Under the pieces are notes generated by a model, which was not told the origin of the DNA, made no database searches, and saw nothing but the letters and a program-made list of their open reading frames with translations. Source: Arachidicoccus ginsenosidivorans (GTDB lineage: Bacteria; Bacteroidota; Bacteroidia; Chitinophagales; Chitinophagaceae). From it: DNA of 64,000 nucleotides. Shown here in pieces: positions 28,361-38,682 of the stretch. Each line of letters opens with the position of its first letter. Position 1 is the first letter of the stretch. The translations under genes were made by a program, and so were the position numbers. The DNA is taken from NCBI RefSeq assembly GCF_007971385.1, contig NZ_CP042434.1, forward strand, positions 2,418,001 through 2,482,000. The letters are read 5' to 3'.

Positions 28361-28873
28361 ATGGGAATAACCGCTATTGTTTTTTGGATATTATGTGCAC
28401 TGACGCTTTTTAGTGCCATTATGGTACTGGTCAGCAAAAATCCTGTGCATAGTGTACTGTGGCTGGTCGCAACTTTCTTTTCTATTTCCGGGCATTATAT
28501 CATGCTCAATGCACAGTTTTTGGCCATTGTTAATATCATCGTCTATGCAGGTGCCATAATGGTGCTGTTCCTGTTCGTGATCATGCTGATGAACCTCAAC
28601 ACCCGGACAGAACTTAAAAAGAATCTCTGGATGAAGCTAGCAGGTGTAATCTCTGGCGGTATGCTGCTTTGGATACTCATTTCCGTTGTCAGGACTTACA
28701 GTGAACAAACCAAAGTGCATCCGGTTATCGCTGCTACCAATACCGGTAGTATTGGACTCATCAAAAATCTGGGGCAAGTATTGTTTACACAATACGCCTT
28801 GCCTTTTGAACTTTGTAGTGTGCTATTTCTCAGTGCCATGGTGGGTGCTGTCGTAATTGGTAAGAAAAATTAG
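28361..28873 (+). CDS. nuoJ: NADH-quinone oxidoreductase subunit J
   Basis: 170-residue membrane subunit with five hydrophobic segments. Landmark: LVATFFSISGHYIMLNAQFLAIVNIIVYAGAIMVLFLF, which contains the conserved helix with a pi-bulge found in NuoJ. Followed by nuoK after 67 bases. Confidence 0.95.
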   Translation: MGITAIVFWILCALTLFSAIMVLVSKNPVHSVLWLVATFFSISGHYIMLNAQFLAIVNIIVYAGAIMVLFLFVIMLMNLNTRTELKKNLWMKLAGVISGGMLLWILISVVRTYSEQTKVHPVIAATNTGSIGLIKNLGQVLFTQYALPFELCSVLFLSAMVGAVVIGKKN

Positions 28874-28940
28874 CAGATTGTCCATCAATTACACGATGGA
28901 CATCGCTTAATAATATTAAAACGAATTATAATTTTAGTTT

Positions 28941-29264
28941 ATGCCTATTCAATATTATATCGCTCTGGCAGTCACTTTATTTAGCATCGGCGTTGTGGGG
29001 GTGCTTATACGCCGCAATGCCATCATCGTATTTATGTGTATTGAACTAATGCTGAATGCTGCAAATTTGTTGCTGGTGGCCTTTTCTAAAACCCATCCGG
29101 CCACCGCTACGGCGCCGCTGGCTGGCATAGACGGGCAGCTGTTTGTATTTTTTGTGATGGTAGTTGCCGCGGCCGAGGTAAGCGTAGGGCTGGCCATTAT
29201 TGTCATGCTCTATAGGAACACGCATTCTGTGGATGTGGACTTTTTGAACAGATTAAAGAATTAA
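28941..29264 (+). CDS. nuoK: NADH-quinone oxidoreductase subunit K
   Basis: 107 residues, three transmembrane helices, normal size. The conserved Glu of the second helix is in [18 protein letters not shown]; a second acidic residue is in [17 protein letters not shown]. Part of the proton path next to NuoJ. Confidence 0.96.
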   Translation: MPIQYYIALAVTLFSIGVVGVLIRRNAIIVFMCIELMLNAANLLLVAFSKTHPATATAPLAGIDGQLFVFFVMVVAAAEVSVGLAIIVMLYRNTHSVDVDFLNRLKN

Positions 29265-29344
29265 AGCATAGCAAGTACTACTTTATTTTATTAAAATAAA
29301 CTGGTTATAAGCATATTACTATTTAGAACTGATTAATAATCATT

Positions 29345-31265
29345 ATGAATTTAGCATATTTAGTACCATTATTTCCCTTGGCTGGTTTTTTGATCAACGG
29401 ACTTTTCCGTAAACAGCTGAGCAAACAGGCTGTTACCCTGGTAGGTTGTGGGGTACTTTTGGCTTCATTTATTGTTAGCCTGGTTTTATTCTTTGACGTC
29501 AAAGCAGGGGAGCCATTACCAGCAATTATTTTGATTTTATAAATGTAGCGGATCTAAAGATTCCTTTTGCATTTCAGGTGGATCAGTTAACGGCAGTGTT
29601 CTTATTAATTATTACCGGCGTAGGTTTTTTGATTCATTTATATTCCAGTGCTTATATGCATGAGGAGACAGCACCTCATTTTGCCAGATACTTTGCTTAT
29701 CTGAACCTATTTGTTTTTTCCATGTTGCTGCTGGTCATGGGTGCCAACTTCCTGATTATGTTTATCGGTTGGGAAGGTGTCGGTCTGTGTTCTTATCTGC
29801 TAATTGGTTACTGGTTTAAAAACAATCAGTTTAACTATGCGGCCAGAAAAGCATTTGTGATGAACAGAATAGGGGACTTAGGTTTTCTAGTGGCATTATT
29901 CTGGATCCTGGCTAAAGCAGGCACCTTAACCTATAGCGAACTGTTTACACCGGCCATGATGTCCAGCTTCAATAGCACGGATATCACTGCCATTACCTTA
30001 TTATTATTTGTTGGGGCGACTGGTAAAAGTGCCCAAATTCCTTTATATACCTGGTTGCCAGATGCGATGGCAGGCCCGACGCCTGTTTCCGCATTGATTC
30101 ACGCTGCAACCATGGTAACGGCAGGTATTTATATGATTGCCAGAAGCCACTTGCTATATTCTTTGGCTCCATTTACCAATCAGATCATTGCCATTATCGG
30201 TGTGGCTACAGCAGTCTTTGCTGCTTCTATTGCCTTAAAGCAAAACGATATTAAAAAAGTACTGGCCTATTCCACGGTGAGCCAACTGGGGTATATGTTT
30301 TGGGGCTTGGTGTTGGTGCTTATGGCGGTGCAGTATTCCACGTGATGACGCATGCTTTCTTTAAAGCGCTGTTGTTTTTGGGCGCCGGCTCTGTTATTCA
30401 TGCGATGGACGGACAACAGGATAGCCGTTATATGGGCGGTTTAAAGAAGTTTATGCCAATTACGCATATTACCTTTTTACTCGCCTGCCTGGCTATCGCA
30501 GGCGTGCCACCATTTTCTGGCTTCTTTTCCAAGGATGAAATCCTGGCAGCGGCCTACGCCTCCAGTCCGGTGTTGTATTATTTTGGTGTATTAGGGGCAC
30601 TGTTTACCGCTTTCTATATGTTTAGAATCTATGCCATGACCTTTCTGGGTAAATTCAGGGGAACCCAGGAGCAGGAGCATCATTTGCATGAGAGCCCTAA
30701 GGCCATGACTATTCCACTGTCCATTTTAGCTGTGCTTGCAGTAGTGGCTGGCTTTATCGGTATACCGGCCTTATTTGCACCGAATGCACATCTGCTGGAG
30801 CAGTTCCTGGCACCTGTATTTAGTGACTTACCTGCGCACAGCGAACACCTGAGCCATGGTACAGAGTGGATGCTGATGGGCGTGACCACTGTTTTAGTGA
30901 TCTTATCTATCATCTGGGCCTGGAAGAAGTTCAGTAATTATGAACTGGACGCAACTGAAGAAAAAGGCATTGGTAAAGTCCTTGCAAGTAAATGGTATGT
31001 AGATGAGATCTACGACGCTGTAATCGCTAAACCCTTGCTTAAATTCAGTGGATTTCTTAAAAATATTGTTGATAAAAAGCTCATCGACGGCATTGTGAAC
31101 GGAACCGGTCGCTTTGTTCAATACAGTTCCAGGCAGATTCGGCTGGTACAAAGCGGTCAGGTGGGTGGCTACATCCTGATGATGGTTTTATCCTTGGTGG
31201 TGTTATTTGTGGCCTTTTGGAATCAGGCTTATATATTGAAATTTATTCACTGGATATTCAAATAA
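29345..31265 (+). CDS. nuoL: NADH-quinone oxidoreductase subunit L (two apparent frameshifts)
   Basis: Largest antiporter-like proton-pumping subunit with the long lateral helix at its end. The N-terminal piece MNLAYLVPLFPLAGFLINGL stops at 29542; adding a T to the TTTT run at 29528-29531 gives IIFDFINVADLKIPFAFQVDQLTAVF. A second contraction in TTTT at about 30298-30301 breaks GYMF/LGLGVGAYGGAVFHVMTH. With both repaired the protein has 640 residues, as expected. Key motifs include LIMFIGWEGVGLCSYLLIGYW, AGPTPVSALIHAATMVTAGIY and FFSKDEIL. A NuoL null would cripple complex I, so sequence error is the better reading. Confidence 0.93.
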
Positions 31266-31351
31266 GTAGTTAGATAAAAAATTAGAATATAATTGATTGA
31301 ATAACAGAACGATCCATTAAAAAACATTTGTAAAGAGATTACAATACAGAT

Positions 31352-32779
31352 ATGATAGTTTTACTCATTTTAATTCCGGTTGTCGCAGGCATCATTTCCT
31401 TTTTTGTAAAAAGTGGGAAAGCTGCCCGGACGCTGGCCCTGGGCGCCTCGCTGTTGACTTTTCTGGCTGCCCTAGTGTTGGTAATAACCGCAAAAGGAAC
31501 AGTAACGCTGGATAAAGAATGGTTGCCGCAGATTGGCAGCAATTTCTCTTTGTCCATGGACGGAATGGCCAAGATGCTTTGTTTGTTGAACGCAGTTGCG
31601 TTGCCGCTCATTTTATCTTCCACCATCCGGGAGCGCTACAGCAATAAGGGTAATTTCTTTGGATTATTACTATTGACGCAGGCGGGCATGATGGGCGTCT
31701 TTTTGGCAGCAGATGTCCTATTATTTTATTTTTTCTGGGAACTGGCCCTTATTCCCATCTACTTTCTATGCTCACAATATGGCGGCGAAAAGAAAATCCA
31801 GGCGATATTTAAATTCTTTATTTATACCTTTTTAGGCTCTTTATTTTTATTAATTGGCATAATTTATCTGTATTTAAAAACACCAGATCAAAGCTTTGCA
31901 CTGAGCAGTTTTTATCATTTACACCTAACCGCTACAGAGCAAAACATCGGATTCTGGTTATTCTTTCTGGCTTTTGCCATTAAAATGCCAGTCTTCCCGT
32001 TGCATACCTGGCAACCGGATGCTTACGAGCAGGCGCCCTCAGCAGGCACGATGATCTTAAGTGCCGTGATGGTAAAAATGGGTATTTATGCGACCATTCG
32101 CTATGTACTTCCTATTTTCCCTGAAGCCGTACACACTTTCAATCATATTATTATCATTTTTGCCGTTGTTGGTTTACTCTACGCTTCGCTGATAGCGATC
32201 CGACAAGATGATTTGAAAAGGCTGATTGCCTATTCTTCCATCGCACATATAGGCCTTATGTGTGCTGCCGTTTTTTCTTTACAGGAAATCGGACTGGAAG
32301 GGGTGATGATCCAGATGTTCAACCATGGTATTAATGTACTGGGCCTTTGGATCGTGGCAAGCGCTATTGAACAGCAGACTGGTACCCGTAAATTAAGTGA
32401 GATGGGTGGGCTGGCCACCAAGGCACCGGTGCTAGCTATCTTATTTATGATTATGACACTGGCCAACGTTTCTTTACCACTGACCAACTCTTTTATCGGC
32501 GAGTTTTTGATGTTCAACGGCTTATTCCGTTATAATATTTGGGCGGGCGCATTTGCCTGTGTGAGTATTATCCTGGTAGCGATTTATTCGCTCTGGGCAA
32601 TGCAGAAGATGTTTTACGGTGAGGTTTCTGAGTTTACGAAAAATGCAGTAGAGGCACCCAAAAACACACAGTATGCTTTGGTTGTGATCACCATTGTTAT
32701 TATCGTATTAGGTGTTTATCCGGCTCCGTTGTTAGATCTTACAAAAGATACAGTACAAGCGGTCATGCACCTTAAATAA
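31352..32779 (+). CDS. nuoM: NADH-quinone oxidoreductase subunit M
   Basis: 475-residue antiporter-like membrane subunit with about 14 helices. Landmarks: FYFFWELALIPIYFL (conserved Glu), KMPVFPLHTWQPDAYEQAPSAG, LKRLIAYSSIAHIGL and LPLTNSFIGEFLMFNG. Frame intact. Confidence 0.96.
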   Translation: MIVLLILIPVVAGIISFFVKSGKAARTLALGASLLTFLAALVLVITAKGTVTLDKEWLPQIGSNFSLSMDGMAKMLCLLNAVALPLILSSTIRERYSNKGNFFGLLLLTQAGMMGVFLAADVLLFYFFWELALIPIYFLCSQYGGEKKIQAIFKFFIYTFLGSLFLLIGIIYLYLKTPDQSFALSSFYHLHLTATEQNIGFWLFFLAFAIKMPVFPLHTWQPDAYEQAPSAGTMILSAVMVKMGIYATIRYVLPIFPEAVHTFNHIIIIFAVVGLLYASLIAIRQDDLKRLIAYSSIAHIGLMCAAVFSLQEIGLEGVMIQMFNHGINVLGLWIVASAIEQQTGTRKLSEMGGLATKAPVLAILFMIMTLANVSLPLTNSFIGEFLMFNGLFRYNIWAGAFACVSIILVAIYSLWAMQKMFYGEVSEFTKNAVEAPKNTQYALVVITIVIIVLGVYPAPLLDLTKDTVQAVMHLK

Positions 32780-32913
32780 AACTGACATGGCAAAAGCATG
32801 TGCGGCGTATATATCTAAAGGTGATATTGGGATTGGGATTTGTTATTAATAAAAGAAAGTAAATAAAAGGGTTCGCATTTAAAAGCCCTTCGAATATAAA
32901 ATTAGTTAGAACT

Positions 32914-34341
32914 ATGAACGCAATCATACTGTCGGCAATATTTGGTATAGTGATGATGCTTAGCAGTGCATTTGTGAAGAACACAAAAGCCTATAAAAGC
33001 ATTGCGCTGGTCGGGCTTATTATCATTTTGCTGGCCAATATTTGCGAGACGTACAGTCACAGCTGGTTAAACATTCCCACATATGATATGTTGGCTTTTG
33101 ACCGGTTTGGCCTTTACTTTAATACACTGGCTATTGCCTGTACGATCCTTTTCAGTGCCTTTTCTCAAAGAGAAATTGAAAGAGTTGGCCGGTATGTCGG
33201 TGAATATTTTGCATTGATATTCTTTGTTCTTTGTGGGATTTTTATCCTTTCTGCGTTTAATAATCTACTGATGCTTTTTATTGGGATTGAGATTATGTCC
33301 ATTCCGCTGTATATTCTGACGGGCGCTAGAAAAGAAAATCTTAAAAGTAATGAAGCTTCTCTGAAATACTTTTTAATGGGCTCTTTTTCGACGGGTATTT
33401 TACTGATGGGGATTGCACTGGTATATGGAGGTACCGGTGATTTTGCGCTTACGCATCACGTAGAGCAAATTAATACTTCCATAGCAGGCGCGGTCAATCA
33501 ACGCATGTCTTTTCTGGATGTGGCCGGTATGATCCTGATCTTAACTGGTATGTGTTTTAAAGTATCTGCGGCACCTTTTCACTTTTGGGCACCGGATATC
33601 TATGACGGTTCACCAAGTGTATTTTCTTCCTTTATGGCAACCATTGTAAAGGCGGGGGCATTTATTGCTTTTATCCGTCTTTTTGCCTTGCGTGAAAACG
33701 AAACAACTATTTTGCAGAATGCCCTAATCGGCGTAGACTGGAAAATGCTTTTCTCTATTATCATAGTAGCCACCTTACTCTTTGGGAATATTACGGCCAT
33801 CTTCCAGCAGAGCGTTAAGCGTATGCTGGCTTATTCCTCCATTGCACAGGCTGGTTTTATGCTATTTGCGCTCTTAAGCCTGAATGATACTGCCAAAGAA
33901 GGCTTATTATTATATGTGGTTGCTTATAGTGTCGCCACGATAGGTCTGTTTGGTATCCTGGCTAAAATGAAAGATTATACGCTGGCTGGTTATAACGGCA
34001 TGGCAAAATCGCATCCGACACTGGCCTTTGCTAATGCGATTTTCTTACTTTCTTTATCGGGTATCCCGTTAAGTATCGGGTTCTTTGCCAAGTATTATAT
34101 GCTGATGGCAGTGATACAAACCGGCGGTTATATGTGGGTAGCGATTGTTGGGATTATTTTTGCAGTCATCAGTGTCTTCTATTATTTTAGAGTGATCTGG
34201 TCCATGTATTTTAAAGAGGGAACGGTGGAGTTAAAATATCCGGCTACTAAAGGCTTTAAAATCTTAGCGGTGATACTGGCATTGATTATTATTCTTTTGG
34301 GCACCTTCCCGCAGATTATCCTGAACTTTTTATATTTTTAA
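32914..34341 (+). CDS. nuoN: NADH-quinone oxidoreductase subunit N
   Basis: 475-residue antiporter-like subunit, the last of the operon. Landmarks: LLMLFIGIEIMSIPLYILTG, KVSAAPFHFWAPDIYDGSPS, VKRMLAYSSIAQAGFML and LSLSGIPLSIGFFAKYYM. Two hairpins follow its stop. Confidence 0.96.
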   Translation: MNAIILSAIFGIVMMLSSAFVKNTKAYKSIALVGLIIILLANICETYSHSWLNIPTYDMLAFDRFGLYFNTLAIACTILFSAFSQREIERVGRYVGEYFALIFFVLCGIFILSAFNNLLMLFIGIEIMSIPLYILTGARKENLKSNEASLKYFLMGSFSTGILLMGIALVYGGTGDFALTHHVEQINTSIAGAVNQRMSFLDVAGMILILTGMCFKVSAAPFHFWAPDIYDGSPSVFSSFMATIVKAGAFIAFIRLFALRENETTILQNALIGVDWKMLFSIIIVATLLFGNITAIFQQSVKRMLAYSSIAQAGFMLFALLSLNDTAKEGLLLYVVAYSVATIGLFGILAKMKDYTLAGYNGMAKSHPTLAFANAIFLLSLSGIPLSIGFFAKYYMLMAVIQTGGYMWVAIVGIIFAVISVFYYFRVIWSMYFKEGTVELKYPATKGFKILAVILALIIILLGTFPQIILNFLYF

Positions 34342-34345
34342 AGCA

Positions 34346-34367
34346 GGGAGCCTACTGAACGGCTTCC
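34346..34367 (+). terminator. Short hairpin right after nuoN
   Basis: GGGAGCC-TACTGAAC-GGCTTCC, a 7-bp GC stem five bases past the stop. No T run directly after it. Probably the first of a double terminator. Confidence 0.5.
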
Positions 34368-34383
34368 TATATTAATTTATCTT

Positions 34384-34441
34384 AAAAAGCGATTGGTTTT
34401 ATATCCATGCAAAAATATGGATATAGAGCCAATCGCTTTTT
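34384..34441 (+). terminator. Strong terminator of the nuo operon
   Basis: AAAAAGCGATTGG, then TATATCCAT, is mirrored by ATGGATATA and CCAATCGCTTTTT. A long interrupted stem with a T run. It can also end transcription of the minus-strand XRE gene that converges on it. Confidence 0.9.
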
Positions 34442-34470
34442 GAAGTTTGTGCGGTGGCGCCGTCTTTAGC

Positions 34471-34745
34471 CTAGAGGGCAAAAGGTGGGAACTTGGTATT
34501 AATAATGGGAGCACCAAGCTCGGCCTCGAGTTTTGCGATAGTCATAAGCGTAAGATTATGGGGGCCATTGAGCCATTTACTGATTTCTGATGGCTTTTTA
34601 TTCATTTTGCAAGCTCTTGTTGGGTTAGTCCTTTCGATTCTAATAATTCATAAATTCTTACGATAATATTAGTATATTGACGAACGAAAATCTGTTCATC
34701 TAATGGGGTCTCATCCATTATTTTTTGGGCAATCTTGCTGATCAT
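34471..34745 (-). CDS. XRE family antitoxin-like regulator (one apparent frameshift)
   Basis: From ATG 34745 the frame reads MISKIAQKIMDETPLDEQIF...LLESKGLTQQELAK and then stops. The next frame continues MNKKPSEISKWLNGPHNLTLMTIAKLEAELGAPII, the rest of a classic Cro/C1 HTH. The break is at the AAAA run at about 34602-34605 in GCAAAATG. One extra A restores the frame. Family spacing at this point would even allow one more residue. About 91 residues. No toxin-like partner is adjacent. Confidence 0.65.
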
Positions 34746-34808
34746 TTATACGCTTTTTGATTTATTTGGGATGGTTTTGCGCCGTTACCTAAAAACAGCA
34801 TACACCGA

Positions 34809-35321
34809 TTAATTTTTTTTCCTTTTAAAAACAGGCACGCTGCTACAGGCCTCTCCATACATAATACTTTGCACGTGTGGGAGCAGTCTATTTGTCATCG
34901 CAAAATAGACGGCTTCATTTACATCCATTTTGCCACAGCCTTTTAAAATGATTCTTTTATCCTGATAAGGCTGTAGGTCCAGGTTTTGAACTGCATTTAA
35001 AATCAATTGCATGGCCATCTGATCTGGAGTGCCAATATAGGTTTGGGCGGCCACTGGACTAAGGTAGGTCGCCAGTAGCATATAAGCCCATCTGGGTATA
35101 ATGGCATCAGTGGAACAATAAATGGCCACCAGTTTATCTTGATAAATAGTCCAGTCGTTTTCTTTTAAGGATTGTCTGAATGGTTTTTCTTTAAGCAGCA
35201 TTTCCATAAAAAGCCACTGTTTAATATCAATGCCTATGATCTCTTTTTTGGGGTAAAAATCTTCCAGATCAATTGTAATGATCCCGCTTTCAGCTACTTT
35301 ATTTATAATTAAATCTTCCAT
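34809..35321 (-). CDS. DUF2480 family protein
   Basis: 170-residue cytoplasmic protein of a family restricted to Bacteroidota, with no known function. Family-like stretches: NKVAESGIITIDLEDFYPK at the start, AIYCSTDAIIPRWAYMLLAT in the middle and YGEACSSVPVFKRKK at the end, plus KGCGKMDVNEAVYFAMTNRLLP. I start at ATG 35321 (MEDLIINK); an in-frame ATG six codons earlier is less family-like. Confidence 0.85.
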   Translation of the reverse strand: MEDLIINKVAESGIITIDLEDFYPKKEIIGIDIKQWLFMEMLLKEKPFRQSLKENDWTIYQDKLVAIYCSTDAIIPRWAYMLLATYLSPVAAQTYIGTPDQMAMQLILNAVQNLDLQPYQDKRIILKGCGKMDVNEAVYFAMTNRLLPHVQSIMYGEACSSVPVFKRKKN

Positions 35322-35589
35322 ATGCCTAATTTGAAGCAAAGTTCCGAAATTTTAAGTTAAGAGACATCCAAGACTATAGTATTTGATTTTTTATGAATAT
35401 AAAGTAGGCTTATTTTGAATAAATTTGCTAAGAAGCGGGCAATAATCTACGTCTTTGCATAAAAATTAATGGCTATAAAATGTTCAAACAAGGATTTTCT
35501 TAAGTATTTTGAGCACCAAAAGAGAAGAATGGCTTATTTTTACGGCCGTTTATATAACTAACGAACATTAATTAATATAAAGTACTATT

Positions 35590-37260
35590 ATGGCAACCGT
35601 ACAACCGGCAAAACTAAAACACCACAAAGGCTTATGGATCTTGTTTGGAACAGAAATGTGGGAGCGTTTTGGTTATTACCTGATGGTAGGGATATTCCTA
35701 TTGTATCTGAAAGACCCGATCAGTAATGGTGGGGCTGGTTTTAATCTTAAAATGGCTACTGATCTGGTCGGATCTTATATAGCTATGGCTTATCTGACGC
35801 CGTTTATCGGCGGACTGATCGCTGACCGTTATTTAGGATATCGAAGGGCTATTATTTTGGGTGGCGCCTTGCTGGCTGCCGGTTACTTTGTTCTGGCGAT
35901 CCCAGGAAAGACACCCATGTACATTGCCCTCTTACTACTGGTAACAGGGAACGGTTTTTTCAAGCCCAATATCAGTACACTGCTTGGTAATATCTATAGT
36001 AAAGAAGAACTGAAAGCCAGAAAGGACAATGCCTATAACATTTTTTATATGGGGATCAATATAGGTGCTTTTGTCTGCAACTTTGTAGCAGCCTATATGC
36101 GGAATCACTACGGTTGGGGCTATGCCTTTATGGCGGCCGGAGTAGGGATGACCATTGCGCTGGTCTGGTTTATTGTTGGCTATAAATCTGTGGCGGAAGG
36201 GGATGTAAAAAAACCGGTCCAAAAAGAAGATATGCCGATGAAAAAGATCCTAGGGTATGTCTTTTTGCCAGCAGCCATTGCGGGTGCAATTGGCTGGAAT
36301 ATGAATGCAATGATCGGGCATACTATATTCGGGACGACCTCTAATGATGCTTTCATGTTTGCCTGTGTCCCCATTATTATATTCTACATAGGCTTATATA
36401 TCAAAGCCAGTAAGGAGGATAAAAGGGGACTAGGGGCCTTATTCTCCTTCTTTTTAGTGTCTATTGTATTTTGGGTGATTTATAATCAAAACAGTACAGG
36501 ACTTACCATTTGGGCGGATCAATATACGAATAGGGAGATGCCGGCCAGCCTTGAAAAGGTCACCAAACCTTTTGGCTTTTTAGAACCGGTGACCACAGAA
36601 CCTCATGAAGTCATTAAATATGACGAGTATTTTAGATCTACTCAAGGACCGGATGGTAAACTGGTAAAAACCCAGGGACCGGATACTTATTTTAATAATC
36701 TTCCACAAAAAGACTGGCCCAAGGATAAACATCTCAATTTATTGTCAACTGAGATCTTTCAGTCTATTAATCCCTTTTTTATCGTATTATTTACGCCGAT
36801 ACTGGTCTGGTTATTCGGGCGGCTCGCCCGAAAGAAAAAAGAACCCAGTACTCCCAGTAAGGTGGGGATGGGGATCTTATTTGCCGGGATATCTTCGCTG
36901 GTCATGTATATTGCGATTACCACAACGGATGTATTCCACAATAAAACGGAGGCCTATTGGATTGTGGCCACCTATGCCATTTTCACGATCGGGGAGCTCC
37001 TGGTTAGTCCGATCGGGTTGTCGCTGGTCTCAAAACTGTCTCCACCCAGAATTACCGCCCTTATGATGGGGGCCTGGTTTATTGTCAATGCAATTGCCGG
37101 TAAATTAGCGGGGCTGATGGCCACCTTCTGGGATAGTTTCACGCATAAACAGAATTACTTCTTGATTCTGATTATCGCTGCAGGTGTAGCTGCATTGATT
37201 ATGTTTGCATTAAGCAAACGAATCGCTGGAGTATTAAAAGAAAAAACGGGCAGTAGCTAG
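35590..37260 (+). CDS. POT family proton-dependent peptide transporter
   Basis: 556-residue inner-membrane MFS transporter that imports di- and tripeptides with protons. The proton-coupling motif EMWERFGYY is at the N-terminus and the POT signature GNGFFKPNISTLLGNIY follows in helix 4-5. About 12-14 hydrophobic segments, with a longer periplasmic or loop insertion (residues ~310-375). It stands alone between DUF2480 and a terminator. A TAAATTTG box lies at 35420-35427 but 163 bases upstream. Confidence 0.93.
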   Translation: MATVQPAKLKHHKGLWILFGTEMWERFGYYLMVGIFLLYLKDPISNGGAGFNLKMATDLVGSYIAMAYLTPFIGGLIADRYLGYRRAIILGGALLAAGYFVLAIPGKTPMYIALLLLVTGNGFFKPNISTLLGNIYSKEELKARKDNAYNIFYMGINIGAFVCNFVAAYMRNHYGWGYAFMAAGVGMTIALVWFIVGYKSVAEGDVKKPVQKEDMPMKKILGYVFLPAAIAGAIGWNMNAMIGHTIFGTTSNDAFMFACVPIIIFYIGLYIKASKEDKRGLGALFSFFLVSIVFWVIYNQNSTGLTIWADQYTNREMPASLEKVTKPFGFLEPVTTEPHEVIKYDEYFRSTQGPDGKLVKTQGPDTYFNNLPQKDWPKDKHLNLLSTEIFQSINPFFIVLFTPILVWLFGRLARKKKEPSTPSKVGMGILFAGISSLVMYIAITTTDVFHNKTEAYWIVATYAIFTIGELLVSPIGLSLVSKLSPPRITALMMGAWFIVNAIAGKLAGLMATFWDSFTHKQNYFLILIIAAGVAALIMFALSKRIAGVLKEKTGSS

Positions 37261-37285
37261 TTGCGTCATATTATAACTACAATAC

Positions 37286-37338
37286 AAAAAAACATCTGGC
37301 AAGCAATCCAATAATAGATGCTGCCAGATGTTTTTTTT
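37286..37338. terminator. Bidirectional terminator between POT transporter and AhpD-like gene
   Basis: AAAAACATCTGGCA pairs with TGCCAGATGTTTTT around a 20-base loop. A runs on the left and T runs on the right let it serve both converging genes. Confidence 0.9.
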
Positions 37339-37399
37339 ATTGCCTGTTTGGGCAAAATTTTAGCACAAACTGGCAGTCCTAATAAAAATGAACATTGCC

Positions 37400-37846
37400 T
37401 TATTGAGGTTTTGAAACAGGCAAATGGGTACTTATTGCTATGCGGTTCCACCCATTAATCGTCACAATGGCCATCATCACTTCCGCTAATTTATGTTCAC
37501 CTAATAGTCTTTCAGCTTCGGAATAGGTGTTATCACTTACCCCTCCATTAGAAATCAGTGTCATTTCTTCTGTAAGGGCCAGGATGGCGCGTTCTGTTTC
37601 CGTAAATAATTCTGTTTCTCGCCAGGCACTAAGTACATAAATACGTTGTTCAGTTTCACCGTTTTTACGGGCATCGGCCGTATGCATATTCAAACAAAAG
37701 GCGCAACCATTGATTTGTGAAGCACGTATTTTGATTAACTCTTTTTCAATGGGTGTAAGAGAGGTCGTGCCAACATATTTTTCCATAGCGGATTGTGCTG
37801 CATAGGCTGCAGGTACATCTTTTAGAATATTAATTCTTTTTTGCAT
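37400..37846 (-). CDS. Carboxymuconolactone decarboxylase / AhpD-like protein
   Basis: 148-residue all-helical protein. The AhpD-type redox motif CAFCLNMHTADARKNGE has the CxxC and downstream His expected of peroxidase-linked members. Such proteins act in peroxide or electrophile defence or are uncharacterised. It lies 83 bases downstream of a Crp-family regulator on the same strand; the two are probably co-regulated. Confidence 0.88.
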   Translation of the reverse strand: MQKRINILKDVPAAYAAQSAMEKYVGTTSLTPIEKELIKIRASQINGCAFCLNMHTADARKNGETEQRIYVLSAWRETELFTETERAILALTEEMTLISNGGVSDNTYSEAERLLGEHKLAEVMMAIVTINGWNRIAISTHLPVSKPQ

Positions 37847-37929
37847 AATACTTTAATTTTGTGGTTACAAATGTAAGGCCTATTGAAAATTACTTTTCTT
37901 AAACTGGTTTAAGAAAGCATAATCGGGGG

Positions 37930-38499
37930 CTATTTGATCTTTTTACGGAGTTCACTGAGGTATTCGGGTGTAAATCCTAAAAATGAAGCCAGCATATATT
38001 GTGGTACACGCTGGACAAACTCAGGATGTTTCTCATTGAATTCATGAAAATAGGCTTCCTTAGATTTTTCGTACATCATCATTATCCTGCGCTGAGCTGC
38101 TCCAAATGCCCTTTGCAAGTTCAACCTGAAATAACGATCCATAATAGGAAGAGCTTCAGTCAGTGCGGCAAGATTTGCATGGTCAATCTGAAAAATAACG
38201 CTGTCTTCAACTGTTTGGATATTAAAAGCGGCAATGCCTTTGGTATCAAAGGCCAGATAATCCGTTAGCCACCAGTTTTCAATAGCAAAATGGGTAATTT
38301 GTTCACGACCCTTTTCATCTATAAAATAAAGCCGGAGACAACCCTTTTCAACAAAGAATAAATCTTTGCAATAGGTACCTTCTTTTAAAAGGAGCGTTTT
38401 TTTGGGTTTCTTAAGCCGCGTAAAATGAGCCATGATCAACTCTGCTTGATGCGGCGTTAGGGCCAACTGTTGCTGGATATGCCTGATAAGCGGTTCCAT
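37930..38499 (-). CDS. Crp/Fnr family transcriptional regulator
   Basis: About 189 residues. The N-terminal cyclic-nucleotide-binding-like barrel has LLLKEGTYCKDLFFVEKGCLRLYF. The C-terminus VPQYMLASFLGFTPEYLSELRKKI is the short HTH of Bacteroidota Crp-like proteins. No clear cAMP phosphate-binding cassette. I prefer ATG 38499 (MEPLIRHIQQ); ATG 38514 is also in frame. Probably controls the AhpD-like gene next to it. Confidence 0.88.
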   Translation of the reverse strand: MEPLIRHIQQQLALTPHQAELIMAHFTRLKKPKKTLLLKEGTYCKDLFFVEKGCLRLYFIDEKGREQITHFAIENWWLTDYLAFDTKGIAAFNIQTVEDSVIFQIDHANLAALTEALPIMDRYFRLNLQRAFGAAQRRIMMMYEKSKEAYFHEFNEKHPEFVQRVPQYMLASFLGFTPEYLSELRKKIK

Positions 38500-38682
38500 A
38501 AAAATTATTGTCAATTTATGATGAGTGAACTGTGAAGTTACCCCAATACAGCTACTCTAAAAAATGTTGATATTTTAATGGCTTAAAAATTATGTAAAAG
38601 GAATATAAACCGTTTGTATAAGGGGTGGTGAGTCAAGATGGCTTATCTGAGATCTTATTGTAGATGCTCAGTGGCGCGTTTG

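Noticed and set aside
27632..31265. nuoI and nuoL as true pseudogenes
   Set aside because: Both breaks in each gene are single-base run contractions, the rest is fully conserved and the other complex I genes are intact.
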